Assembly: GCA_944320355.1 (NCBI GenBank)
Contig: CALUHC010000019.1
Span: forward strand, 1 to 64,000
Direction: 5' to 3'
Length of the DNA: 64,000 nucleotides
DNA from: an uncultured Prevotella sp.
Lineage (GTDB): Bacteria; Bacteroidota; Bacteroidia; Bacteroidales; Bacteroidaceae
The notes beneath the pieces are model-generated. The model was not told the origin of the DNA, searched no databases, and worked only from the letters and a program-made list of their open reading frames with translations. How positions within the stretch are numbered: the stretch's first letter is position 1; every line of letters begins with the position of its first letter. The translations under genes were made by a program, and so were the position numbers. Positions 17,168 through 26,140 of the stretch are shown here, piece after piece.

Positions 17168-17554
17168 ATGGAAACTGCGAACATAAACCCCGTGGAACTG
17201 AAAGTGTTCCTCAATCATGTCTACGAGTTCAAGAAGGGCGTAAGGCAGATGGTGCTGTACACAATGAACAAGAAGTACGAGGACTTCGCCGTGCGACGGC
17301 TGAGCCGCCAGGGCATACCCTACGTCATACAGCCCGCCGGGCGCAACAGCGTGAACCTATTCTTCGGCAAGAGCGAGTGCATAGAGGTGATAAAGCACCT
17401 CGTCAACTGCCCGCTCTACGAGCTGTCGCCCGAGAAGGACTTCATCCTCGGAGCCATGCTCGGCTACAACATCTGCGAGCAGTGCAAGCGATATTGCAGC
17501 CAGATGGAGAAGACCGCCCCGCGCACAGCACAGGCCGACACGGCCATGGCCTGA
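17168..17554 (+). CDS. DUF2023 family protein
   Basis: A 128-residue soluble protein. The N-terminal VFLNHVYEFKKGVRQMVLYTM and the following RLSRQGIPYVIQPAGRNSVNLFFG match DUF2023, a small Bacteroidetes/Chlorobi family often found beside flavodoxin genes. No flavodoxin is encoded here. The C-terminal third has the motif YNICEQCKRY with two cysteines three apart, which could bind metal or form a disulfide. Function is unknown. Confidence 0.78.
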   Translation: METANINPVELKVFLNHVYEFKKGVRQMVLYTMNKKYEDFAVRRLSRQGIPYVIQPAGRNSVNLFFGKSECIEVIKHLVNCPLYELSPEKDFILGAMLGYNICEQCKRYCSQMEKTAPRTAQADTAMA

Positions 17555-17587
17555 CCGCTGCCTGCGGCCAACGCCGCCACAGAACGG

Positions 17588-17804
17588 ACCTTTGATTTTT
17601 GACAAAAAAGCGAAGTCGGAACGGCATTCGCGGCAGTTCGTATAACCATTTGACAATCAATGCCTTGCAAAACATAACGCTTAGACTTCACAAACGGCCC
17701 GTTTCGCGCTCCGAAACGGGTCGTTTTGCAAGGTGAAACGTGCCGTTTCGTCATGCAAAACGGCACGTTTCAGAATACCATACTGCAAACTTTGATTTTT
17801 GATA
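17588..17804. repeat. 22-bp-phased palindrome array, copy C, with both outer boundaries
   Basis: Core units begin at 17692 (centre GCC), 17714 (GGT), 17736 (TGC) and 17758 (GCA); decayed units fall in register at 17670 and 17780. A TTTGATTTTTGA sequence occurs at about 17590 and again at about 17791, bounding the element. The left marker TAACCATTTGACAATCA is at 17643-17659. It fills most of the gap between the DUF2023 gene and mrp (17555-18039); the remaining 17805-18039 shows no gene, only a weak promoter-like AATATTTG at 17997-18004. Confidence 0.88.
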
Positions 17805-18039
17805 CGCCCCGAGCCGCTGCAGAACCACCCGCCGGAAGCAGGGCGACAGAAGCGCTACGCACCCGCAACGGGCGGCAACGCGCAAGCGCAAGACGGCCTT
17901 TCATTGCATCCACACCGCACCGGCCGACGTCACCGAAAGCGCAACGCGAAGAACAGTTTCCGCGCAAAACGCATGGCGCACAGACGCTTTCGGCACAATA
18001 TTTGCTGTGCGTTTTGAACAACACTTATACCGTAAAGAT

Positions 18040-19140
18040 ATGACACTTTATCCAAAACTCATACTCGACGCGCTGGCAACGGTGACCTACGCCGGCACGA
18101 AGAAGAACTTGGTGGAGAGCGACATGGTGGCCGACAACATCAGGATAGACGGCATGTCGGTGTCGTTCTCGCTGATTTTCCCGCGAGACACCGACCCGTT
18201 CCTAAAGTCAACAGTAAAGGCTGCCGAGGCCGCCATACACTATCACGTGGGCAAAGACGTGCAGGTGAGCATCACGGCGGAGTTCAAGTCGAAGCCCCGC
18301 CCCGAGGTGGGCAAGCTGTTGCCCGAGGTGAAAAACGTCATCGCCGTGAGCTCGGGCAAGGGCGGCGTGGGCAAGAGCACCGTGGCCGCCAACCTGGCCA
18401 TAGCCCTGTCGCGCCTCGGCTACAAGGTGGGACTGCTCGATGCCGACATATTCGGCCCGTCGGTGCCCAAGATGTTCCACGTGGAGGACGCGCGCCCATA
18501 CGCCGTGGAGAAGGACGGCCGGCAGCTCATAGAGCCGATAGAGAAGTACGGGGTGAAGCTGCTCAGCATAGGCTTCTTCGTCAATCCCGACACGGCGACG
18601 CTGTGGCGCGGCGGCATGGCGTCCAACGCGCTCAAGCAACTCATAGCCGACGCCGACTGGGGCGACCTCGACTACTTCATACTCGACACGCCACCGGGCA
18701 CGAGCGACATACACCTCACGCTGCTGCAGACGCTCGCCATCACCGGCGCGGTGATAGTGAGCACACCCCAGAACGTGGCCCTGGCCGACGCGCGCAAGGG
18801 CATCGATATGTACAGGAACGACAAAGTGAACGTGCCTATACTCGGCCTGGTGGAGAACATGGCGTGGTTCACGCCAGCCGAACTGCCCGAGAACAAGTAC
18901 TACATCTTCGGCCGCGAGGGCTGCAAGGCCCTGGCCAAGGAGATGGACCTGCCGCTGCTGGCACAGATTCCGCTCGTGCAGAGCATCTGCGAGAGCGGCG
19001 ACGCGGGCGAGCCGGCCGCCTGCAACTCCGACAGCATGACTGGCCTTGCCTTCATAAACCTCGCGCAGGCCGTGGTCACCGTGACCAACCGCCGCAACAA
19101 AGAGCAGGCTCCCACGAGGATTGTGGAGGTGAAACAATAA
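18040..19140 (+). CDS. mrp: Mrp/ApbC family iron-sulfur cluster carrier ATPase
   Basis: About 366 residues. Residues 1-95 form a DUF59/MIP18 domain, and the remainder is a deviant Walker A P-loop ATPase (VSSGKGGVGKSTVAANLA), with DADIFGPSVPKM and FILDTPPGTSDIHLTL. These proteins carry and transfer [4Fe-4S] clusters. The usual C-terminal C-x-x-C for cluster binding is not obvious, and the region where it is expected reads FTPAELPENKYYIFG; some Mrp proteins lack it. ATG 18040 (MTLYPKLILDALATV) is preferred over the in-frame GTG at 18007, which adds no conserved residues. Confidence 0.93.
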   Translation: MTLYPKLILDALATVTYAGTKKNLVESDMVADNIRIDGMSVSFSLIFPRDTDPFLKSTVKAAEAAIHYHVGKDVQVSITAEFKSKPRPEVGKLLPEVKNVIAVSSGKGGVGKSTVAANLAIALSRLGYKVGLLDADIFGPSVPKMFHVEDARPYAVEKDGRQLIEPIEKYGVKLLSIGFFVNPDTATLWRGGMASNALKQLIADADWGDLDYFILDTPPGTSDIHLTLLQTLAITGAVIVSTPQNVALADARKGIDMYRNDKVNVPILGLVENMAWFTPAELPENKYYIFGREGCKALAKEMDLPLLAQIPLVQSICESGDAGEPAACNSDSMTGLAFINLAQAVVTVTNRRNKEQAPTRIVEVKQ

Positions 19141-19141
19141 G

Positions 19142-19555
19142 GAAGTTAGCCGGAGTTATCGGGAGTTACAGCTCCGTTGCACTCCGCTTTGGAGTTAGCG
19201 GACAATAGTTTTGGCGACTCTTTTGTATGGAAGTCAACAGGAGTTATCGGGAGTTACACCTCAGTTGCACTCCGCTTTGGAGTTAGCGGACAATGGCTTT
19301 AGTGGCACTTGGGTATGGAAGTTAACAGGAGTTGGCTGAAGTCATAAACAATAACAAAAGGTCAGAAGGAGTTAGAGGCAGCAAGCCTTGTGACACATTG
19401 CGGTCACAAAGCCATTGTCCTCTAACTCCTTCTGACTTCTTATAACTCCTTTTAACTCCTAAAAGCTCGGCGCAGAGCCATTGTCCGTTAACTCCAAAGC
19501 GGAGTGCAACGGAGCTGTAACTCCCGACAACTCCGGCTAACTCCCATTTAAAAAG
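19142..19555. repeat. Nested inverted and direct repeats between mrp and the M16 protease gene
   Basis: A unit of about 66 bases at 19142-19208 recurs as a direct copy at about 19235-19296 and as an inverted copy at about 19483-19549, the inverted one differing from the first at only a few positions. Between them lies an 18-bp perfect stem (19361-19378 with 19419-19436) enclosing a smaller stem TTGTGAC/GTCACAA. All are built on GGAGTTA-type words. They separate two convergent genes and may also act as terminators. No gene is present in 19141-19560. Confidence 0.87.
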
Positions 19556-19560
19556 AGCAT

Positions 19561-22479
19561 TCAATACCCAAATACCTCCTCCGTGGTGAGCCGCTTGATG
19601 GGGCCGATCTTGCCGAGCGACTCCATGTCGAGCTCCTTCTCGTTGCCGAGGATGATGTAGCGGAAAGGCTTCTTGGCGATGTTGTTGCGCTCAAAGGCCA
19701 CGATGTCGGGCAGAGTCAGCGTGGGCAGAGCGTTGTAGATGCGCTCGTTGATGTCGTAGTCGATGCCCAACTCGCGCGCCCTGACGTATGCCTCGATCAC
19801 TCCGAAGCGCGTGATGCGCTCGCTCTGAAGGCTCTTCATGAGGCTCTGACGGGCCACTTCAAACGATGCCTGCGACTGCGGTATCGAGTCAATGATGTTG
19901 TTGAACGTGCGGATGCAGTCCGTCATCTTGTCGTTCTGCGTGGCAATGAACGTGGTGAACGTCTCCGATGCGCCCTTGCGCCACGGCAGGCTATAAAGCG
20001 CATTGGCACTGTAAGCCAGCCCACGAGACTCGCGCAGCTCCTGGAACACGATGCCGTTCATGCCCGTTCCGAAGTAGGTGTTGAACAATGCCCGCACGGC
20101 CGCCTCCTCGGGATGCCACTCGCGGCCCTCGTTGCTGAACTGCGTCATGTAGATGTTCTTCGCGTCGTAGGGCGCAATGAGCACCTCGTTCTTCGGCGTA
20201 AGCTCCATCGTGTACTCGCGGCCCTGCGGCACCTGGGCGAGCGTGGCGGCCAGATGGCGGCCACGGTCAACGGCGGCGACAAACTCATCCTGAGCCATCG
20301 GGCCATAATATAATATGGTGTGGCGGTAGCCGGCGAGGCTCTTCAGCATATCGGTGAGCAGCTCCGGGCCTGCGGCGCGCAGCTCGTCGATGCTCCGCAC
20401 GTTGCGGTTGTAGTTGTAAGGGCCGTATTTGCCGTAGTCAAACAGATATGACACGTTGGCGTTCTGGCTCGTCTTGGCGTCAGCGCGCGACTTGGCGAGC
20501 AGGCTGACAAAGCTGTTGAACGAAGCGGTGTCGCCCTTGGCGTTGTTCAAAAGGTCGTCGAGCAGGGCCACGGCACGCTCCATGTTCTCGCTAAGTCCGC
20601 TCAGACTGACGGTCAGCGAGTTTGAACCGGCAGAGATGCTGTAGCTGCATCCGAGGCTGTAGAACTCCTGTTTCACTTCCGCCGCCGACTTTGTGGCCGT
20701 GCCGATGTAGTAGAGATAGCTTGGCGCGAGGTTCAGGTCTTTCACGTCTTCGGTGCCGAACTCATAGCGGTAGCACAGGTCAAAGAGCCCGTCATCGGTG
20801 TTCTGCTTGTATATAACGGGCACTCCCGAGGCGGTTTTCGCCTCCGAGAGGTCCTTGCTGAAGTCGAGGAAGCGCGGCTCTATGGGCTTCACCTCGGTCT
20901 CGGAAATCTCTCTGAGGAAGTCGCTCTGCAGATTGCGGTTGGCCGGGATGGGCGTTATCTGCGGCTTGTCTATCTTCTTTATCGTCGTGTCGTTGCCCTG
21001 CCGCTTGTACACGCAGACGTAGTTGTCGGCCAGGTGGCGGCGGGCAAAGTCAACAATCTGCTGCTTGGTGATGCCCGAGATGCGGCCGATGCGGCCCACC
21101 TCAACATCCCACTGACGGCCGTTGACGAACGCGCTGACGAACATATCGGCCCGCTTGCTGTTGTCGCGGAGCTGCTTGTAGTAGTCAAGTTTCATGTTGT
21201 TGATGACCGCCGGGAGCAGTCCGTCGTCAAAATCGCCGCTCCGCAGTTTGCCGAGCTCGCCCAGAACGAGGGCGCGGAGCTCATCGAGCGACTGTCCGTC
21301 TTTGGGGGATCCTAACAAGAGCAGCGACGAGTAGTCGGCCTGTCCGTCCGTCATGGCAGAGACAGAGCGCACCAACAGCTTCTGCTCAAGGTCGGTTTCC
21401 ATCAGGCCGGCGGTGCCGTTGGTCAGCATGTTGATTATCACTCCGAGCGTGTCGGCCTGCAAATCGGCCGCCCCCTTGAACCTCCAGCCGAGCATAAGGC
21501 TCTCCGCTTCCTGCCCAACGACGGTCGTATCGACAGGCGAGACAATCGCCGCAGGCTCGGGAAACTCGGGCCGCGAGAGCGCGGGGTCGGCCTTCCACGA
21601 GCCGAAATACTTGTCGATGAGCACGATGACCGAGTCGGGATTGAAGTCGCCCGACATGCAGATGGCCACGTTGTTGGGCACGTAGTAGCGCTTGAAATAG
21701 TTCTTGATGTTGGTTATCGAGGGGTTCTTCAGGTGCTCCTGCGTGCCGAGCGTGGTCTGCGTTCCGTAGGGATGGCCGGGATAGAGCTTGGCGCACAGAG
21801 CATAATATGCCTTTTCAAAATCGCGCGTCAGCGACATATTCTTCTCCTCATAGACGGCCTCAAGCTCAGTGTGGAAGCCGCGTATCACCATGTTGCGGAA
21901 CCTGTCAGACTCTATCTTGAGCCAGTTCTCCACCTCGTTGGACGGTATGTCCTCCGTATAGCACGTCACGTCGGTGCTCGTGTAGGCGTTGCTGCCCTGC
22001 GCCCCGATGCTCGCCATGAGCTTGTCGTACTCATTCGGGATGAAATAACGGGCGGCAAGCTGCGACAGACTGTCTATCTCGTGGTAGCAACGGCGGCGTG
22101 CCTCCGGGTCGGTCAGCGTGCGGTAGTGCTCGTACTTGGCCTCTATGGCATCGAGCAGCGGCCGCTCCGAGGCGTAGTCGGTGGTTCCGAACGACTTTGT
22201 TCCCTTGAACATCAGGTGCTCAAGATAGTGTGCCAGGCCGGTGGTTTCGGCCGGGTCGTTGCGGCTTCCGGTGCGCACGGCTATGTAAGTCTGTACGCGC
22301 GGCTTCTCACTGTTCACTGTAAGGTAGACCTTCAGCCCGTTGTCGAGGGTGTATATGCGCGACTTCATGGGGTCGCCCTCCACGGACTTGTAGTCGTAAT
22401 TGCCTCCCATGACGGCCACCATGGCCGCGGCGGCGAGGCTGGCTGTTGCCAACAATCTCAGTTTGTGCGTCATTTCCAT
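19561..22479 (-). CDS. Periplasmic M16 (insulinase-like) zinc protease, two tandem peptidase units
   Basis: 972 residues. A signal-like hydrophobic segment (residues 8-25) suggests export. The inverted zinc motif HxxEH is HYLEH at 84-88, with the third ligand probably in EAVYEEKNMSL (about residue 155-165). M16 peptidase and inactive-domain pairs fill both halves, the second half (from about 560) lacking HxxEH, as usual for PqqL/YmxG-type fusions. Such enzymes digest small peptides in the periplasm. It lies 63 bases after the DUF4954 gene and is likely in the same transcript. Confidence 0.9.
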   Translation of the reverse strand: MEMTHKLRLLATASLAAAAMVAVMGGNYDYKSVEGDPMKSRIYTLDNGLKVYLTVNSEKPRVQTYIAVRTGSRNDPAETTGLAHYLEHLMFKGTKSFGTTDYASERPLLDAIEAKYEHYRTLTDPEARRRCYHEIDSLSQLAARYFIPNEYDKLMASIGAQGSNAYTSTDVTCYTEDIPSNEVENWLKIESDRFRNMVIRGFHTELEAVYEEKNMSLTRDFEKAYYALCAKLYPGHPYGTQTTLGTQEHLKNPSITNIKNYFKRYYVPNNVAICMSGDFNPDSVIVLIDKYFGSWKADPALSRPEFPEPAAIVSPVDTTVVGQEAESLMLGWRFKGAADLQADTLGVIINMLTNGTAGLMETDLEQKLLVRSVSAMTDGQADYSSLLLLGSPKDGQSLDELRALVLGELGKLRSGDFDDGLLPAVINNMKLDYYKQLRDNSKRADMFVSAFVNGRQWDVEVGRIGRISGITKQQIVDFARRHLADNYVCVYKRQGNDTTIKKIDKPQITPIPANRNLQSDFLREISETEVKPIEPRFLDFSKDLSEAKTASGVPVIYKQNTDDGLFDLCYRYEFGTEDVKDLNLAPSYLYYIGTATKSAAEVKQEFYSLGCSYSISAGSNSLTVSLSGLSENMERAVALLDDLLNNAKGDTASFNSFVSLLAKSRADAKTSQNANVSYLFDYGKYGPYNYNRNVRSIDELRAAGPELLTDMLKSLAGYRHTILYYGPMAQDEFVAAVDRGRHLAATLAQVPQGREYTMELTPKNEVLIAPYDAKNIYMTQFSNEGREWHPEEAAVRALFNTYFGTGMNGIVFQELRESRGLAYSANALYSLPWRKGASETFTTFIATQNDKMTDCIRTFNNIIDSIPQSQASFEVARQSLMKSLQSERITRFGVIEAYVRARELGIDYDINERIYNALPTLTLPDIVAFERNNIAKKPFRYIILGNEKELDMESLGKIGPIKRLTTEEVFGY

Positions 22480-22542
22480 TATATGTTTAAACCTTTCTAT
22501 TCATTCCTATGCGCCCCACGCCAGTGCGGCGCGGGGCGAGAC

Positions 22543-24375
22543 TCACACTACGTCCGTCACCTCCAGACTGTCAAGGAAGGCGTTCAGAGCCTCCTCCTCC
22601 ACGTCGCCGAGGGCAAACTCGCGCTCCGCGTCGCGGCGGACCGCATCCAGCCAGTCTCTGCGGGCGGCATCACTGTCGGCCGCTATGCGCCGTATGTCGG
22701 CCTCGGTGAGCGTGTCCAAGCCATAGTAATCGAGCGCGAGGCGATACGTGTAGTTCCACTTGTAGCCCTCGTAAGCCGCGTCCATGGCTGCGAAACGGTC
22801 AGCTACGGCCTGCACATCGGCCACCTCTCCGCTGCGTATGTCGTCAGCGAGCCGCTCCACCTCTGTCTCCGGCACGGGCATCCCGCCAAGGTCTGTCCAC
22901 CCGCCAGTGCCGACCGAGCTTTCGGGAAGCTCGCAATAATGGCCCGCAACGGCACGACCCAGATATATGCGCAAGGCCATGTCGTAGAGCGCGATGCCCT
23001 TGGCGAGCCACCTGTTCTTTATCAGGCAGCCGCCGCAGGCACACACGGCGTCCTCACCGCCCTGCTCCGCGCGGAGCGAAAGGAGAAGCCGCCGCCCATC
23101 GGCCACGGCGGCAACGACCACCGGAGAGAGCCAGTCGAAGTTGACGATGGTCTGCCGCCCTGCCCTCGGACGCATATCGCGCCGCTGCCACTTGCCCACG
23201 TCGCGGGCCGTGCCAACGGTCACAAGGTTGCGCCCGGGCACTATATAGGTGGCTCCGGCAGAGCCTATCACGTATGAGAAAGGCAGCCGCCGCGTGTCGG
23301 GATGGGTCTCCACCTTGCCCAAGCACACCGAGAACGCCCCGATGCGGGCGGGCAACAGCAGGTGGGCTCCACTGCCGGTCTTGCTCCCGCGGGCCAGAGT
23401 GCCGTGGTGGACAGGGCCGAGCTTGTAGGCGTGGTTGCTGAAGTTGGTGGCCGAGCCGGCGTTGAAGAACGAGTAACGGCCGCCTATGAGCAGCGTCGCC
23501 TTGTGGTGACTGACACTGAACGGGCCGCAAAACGCGGCGCAGGCCTCGCCGTTGTCCATGTACGAATTGGCAAAGAACAGGCTGCTCTCAGCCGAGAATC
23601 CGCGCCCGATGTGGCACGCCTCGCCCACAAAGCTGTTGTAGACCCGCGCGCCGGACACTATCGACGCGCCTGCCTGCACCACGGTATTCTCGCACACAAC
23701 GTCGTTGCCAATGAACACGTCTGCATCGGCCGCCCCAATAATGGTGCAGTCGCAAAGACGCGACGCGCCGCTTATCTCGCAACCGTCGCCTATGACAACG
23801 TTGACAATCTCGCGCGTGTTGACAATCTTTACCCCATAGCCCACGGTGCCGCGCGGCGCGGCGTTGGCAGCCACGCAGGCCCGTATCATGGCGCGCAGCC
23901 GCCCCATCAGTTCGCGGTCGGCGGCATGGTCGACCATGAGCGCGGCCATCTGGGCGGTCAGTCCGGAATATATCACCACGTTGCCCGCCCCAGCCTCGTT
24001 GAGCACGGACACGGTGTTGCCCTCGCCGAAGGTGGCTCCCTCTGTGGAAACCATCTGCCCCACGCCGGCAATGTAGCAGTCGTCGCCTATGGTGTAGCGG
24101 CAGATGTGGGTGCCGATGTTCTCTATCAGGCAGTTGTCGCCTATGGAGACATCGCACAGCACGGCGTTGCGCAGCCCCGAGTGGCGGCTGAAGCCCTCGC
24201 AGACCTCGACCTGCTTGTCGAACAGCCCGAGGCTTACATCGCCGTGGAACGCCACACTATGTATATATGCCGGCGTGAAGTCTTCGGCCACGCTGATGCG
24301 TGTCCAGTCTTCGGCAGTGCATCCATGCCGTTCGAGAGTCTCTATTTCGTCAACAGTAAGTGAACGCATAAACAT
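22543..24375 (-). CDS. DUF4954 left-handed beta-helix protein
   Basis: 610 residues matching DUF4954, a Bacteroidetes family related to hexapeptide-repeat nucleotidyl/acyltransferases. Residues about 70-300 show many short hexapeptide-like turns (CDVSIGDNCLIENIGTHI, YTIGDDCYIAGVG, NVVIGDGCEISGASRL), and the NFSNHAYKLGPVHHGTL block is typical. The C-terminal 200 residues are helical. No signal peptide. A sugar-nucleotide or acyl transfer role is plausible but unproved. The start ATG (24375, or 24369) is followed in the reverse direction by the M16 gene. Confidence 0.86.
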   Translation of the reverse strand: MFMRSLTVDEIETLERHGCTAEDWTRISVAEDFTPAYIHSVAFHGDVSLGLFDKQVEVCEGFSRHSGLRNAVLCDVSIGDNCLIENIGTHICRYTIGDDCYIAGVGQMVSTEGATFGEGNTVSVLNEAGAGNVVIYSGLTAQMAALMVDHAADRELMGRLRAMIRACVAANAAPRGTVGYGVKIVNTREIVNVVIGDGCEISGASRLCDCTIIGAADADVFIGNDVVCENTVVQAGASIVSGARVYNSFVGEACHIGRGFSAESSLFFANSYMDNGEACAAFCGPFSVSHHKATLLIGGRYSFFNAGSATNFSNHAYKLGPVHHGTLARGSKTGSGAHLLLPARIGAFSVCLGKVETHPDTRRLPFSYVIGSAGATYIVPGRNLVTVGTARDVGKWQRRDMRPRAGRQTIVNFDWLSPVVVAAVADGRRLLLSLRAEQGGEDAVCACGGCLIKNRWLAKGIALYDMALRIYLGRAVAGHYCELPESSVGTGGWTDLGGMPVPETEVERLADDIRSGEVADVQAVADRFAAMDAAYEGYKWNYTYRLALDYYGLDTLTEADIRRIAADSDAARRDWLDAVRRDAEREFALGDVEEEALNAFLDSLEVTDVV

Positions 24376-24399
24376 TTATAATTTGGAGTTTTGAGTTTC

Positions 24400-24568
24400 G
24401 AATTTTGAGTTGTCGCGCTGCGCGCGATGTGGAATTATTCAATCTTGAATTGATGGCGCAAACCCGTTTCGCAATCCGCAATTGTTTATTGGGCCGATAG
24501 CGCAAGTCCGTTCCGCAATTTGTAATTGTTTAATTCCACATCGCGCGCAGCGCGACAACTCAAAATTC
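24400..24568. repeat. 38-bp perfect inverted repeat with internal near-duplicates
   Basis: Arms 24400-24437 and 24531-24568 are perfect reverse complements over 38 bases and continue imperfectly outward for about 20 more. Each contains the dyad CGCGCTGCGCGCG. The interior 24438-24530 holds two near-copies of a GCGCAA-C-CCGTTTCGCAAT-type sequence. It lies between hflX and the DUF4954 gene, both on the minus strand; the outer edge touches the hflX stop codon. Confidence 0.88.
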
Positions 24569-24587
24569 AAAGCTCAAAACCCGTAAC

Positions 24588-25847
24588 TCAAAGTTCGTAA
24601 TTGTCGTATAGGAAGTCGTTGTACGGATATTTCTGCACGTGCAGCTCGCGCACCCTGCGGTACATCGCATCGCGCAGCTCGTCGATGTTCTGCCGCTCGC
24701 GGGCGGAGATGAATATGCAGTCGTCGCCGAGCCGCGCCATCCATGTGCGCTTCAGCTCGTCGAGCGTCACGTTCTCCCGGGTGGGCGGCGTCAGGTCGTC
24801 GGGCTCCTTGTCCACCCACCGGTAGGCATCCATCTTGTTGAACACAATCATCAAGGGCTTGTCGGCGCAGCCGAGGTCCTTCAGGGTGTTCTCCACGACG
24901 GTTATCTGCTCCTCGAAATCGGGGTGCGAAATGTCCACGACGTGCAGCAGCAGGTCGGCCTCGCGCACCTCGTCGAGCGTTGACTTGAACGAGTCCACGA
25001 GGTCTGTGGGCAGCTTGCGGATGAATCCCACGGTGTCTGCCAGCAGGAACGGCAGGTTGTCTATCACCATCTTGCGCACTGTGGTGTCGAGCGTGGCGAA
25101 GAGCTTGTTCTCGGCGAACACGTCGCTCTTGGCCAGAAGGTTCATCAGCGTCGACTTGCCCACGTTGGTGTATCCCACCAGTGCCACGCGGATGAGCCGC
25201 CCGCGGTTCTTGCGCTGGGTGGTCTTCTGCTTCTCTATCTCGGCCAGACGCTGCTTCAGCAGGGTGATGCGCTGCAGTATTATGCGGCGGTCCATCTCCA
25301 GCTGGGTCTCGCCCGGGCCGCGCAGACCCACGCTTCCCTTGCCGCCGCCCGAGCCCGAGCCTCCGCCCTGACGCTCCAGGTGGGTCCACAGGCGCTGCAG
25401 GCGGGGCAGCATGTAGCGGTGCTGGGCCAGCTCCACCTGCGTCTTGGCCTCGGCCGTCTGGGCGCGCATGGCGAAGATGTCGAGTATGAGCGATGTGCGG
25501 TCGAGTATCTTCACCTTCAGCTCCTTCTCGATGTTGCGCATCTGCTTGGCCGACAGCTCGTCGTCAAAGATGACCATCCCCACCTCGCGGTCGGCCTCGG
25601 CTTCGTCTTCTATGTACTTGCGTATCTCGGCCAGCTTGCCGCTTCCCACGTAGGTTATGGAGCTTGGGCCGTCCATCTTCTGCGTGAACCGCTTCACGGT
25701 CACGGCTCCCGCCGTGTCGGCAAGGAACTCCAGCTCGTCGAGATACTCCTTGGTCTTGGCCTCGTCCTGCCCCTTGGTTATCAAGCCCACGAGCACAGCG
25801 GTCTCCGCCTTTGCCTCGGATATTATGAATTCTTTCATCTGTAACAA
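24588..25847 (-). CDS. hflX: GTPase HflX
   Basis: About 419 residues. The N-terminal HflX domain (DELEFLADTAGAVTVKRFTQ, then GKLAEIRKYI) is followed by the GPGETQLEMDRR linker and the GTPase core: G1 GYTNVGKST, G3 DTVGF, G4 NKMD, G5 SA. HflX binds the 50S subunit and splits stalled ribosomes under stress. A glycine-rich stretch just before GPGETQ is a lineage feature. Translation may start at Met4 (25838), since transcription should begin near 25856. Confidence 0.95.
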   Translation of the reverse strand: MLQMKEFIISEAKAETAVLVGLITKGQDEAKTKEYLDELEFLADTAGAVTVKRFTQKMDGPSSITYVGSGKLAEIRKYIEDEAEADREVGMVIFDDELSAKQMRNIEKELKVKILDRTSLILDIFAMRAQTAEAKTQVELAQHRYMLPRLQRLWTHLERQGGGSGSGGGKGSVGLRGPGETQLEMDRRIILQRITLLKQRLAEIEKQKTTQRKNRGRLIRVALVGYTNVGKSTLMNLLAKSDVFAENKLFATLDTTVRKMVIDNLPFLLADTVGFIRKLPTDLVDSFKSTLDEVREADLLLHVVDISHPDFEEQITVVENTLKDLGCADKPLMIVFNKMDAYRWVDKEPDDLTPPTRENVTLDELKRTWMARLGDDCIFISARERQNIDELRDAMYRRVRELHVQKYPYNDFLYDNYEL

Positions 25848-25862
25848 TCGTTTAAACGGCTA

Positions 25863-25894
25863 CAAATTTAATAAATAGTGGCGAAACCGCCAAA
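25863..25894 (-). promoter_or_regulatory. Promoter of hflX
   Basis: On the minus strand: TTTG (25891-25894), 20 bases, TAAATTTG (25863-25870). A full consensus match. A GC-rich stem (CCCACCC at 25934-25940 with GGGTGGG at 25956-25962) lies between this and the divergent promoter. Confidence 0.82.
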
Positions 25895-26055
25895 GGTTTG
25901 CCGCCAGATGATGCCCCCGGAATGCCGAACCACCCCACCCTGCTGCCCGCAGGCGGGGTGGGCCGCGGTTAATCTAAGTAAAAGGCCAACTGCAATGCGC
26001 CCGCGAGACGCCGCAAAGGTAACCCCGTTGTGACCGACTTACCTCCGCGTGCCTT

Positions 26056-26087
26056 CTTGCGCGGACGGCCACAGATGGCTAAATTTG
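26056..26087 (+). promoter_or_regulatory. Promoter of the secreted MBL-like gene
   Basis: TAAATTTG at 26080-26087 with CTTG (one mismatch to TTTG) at 26056-26059; spacing 20. Confidence 0.65.
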
Positions 26088-26140
26088 CACCGTGAAACCA
26101 AAGAACAAGATATAGAACAAAAGAAAAGGAGAAACGAACG

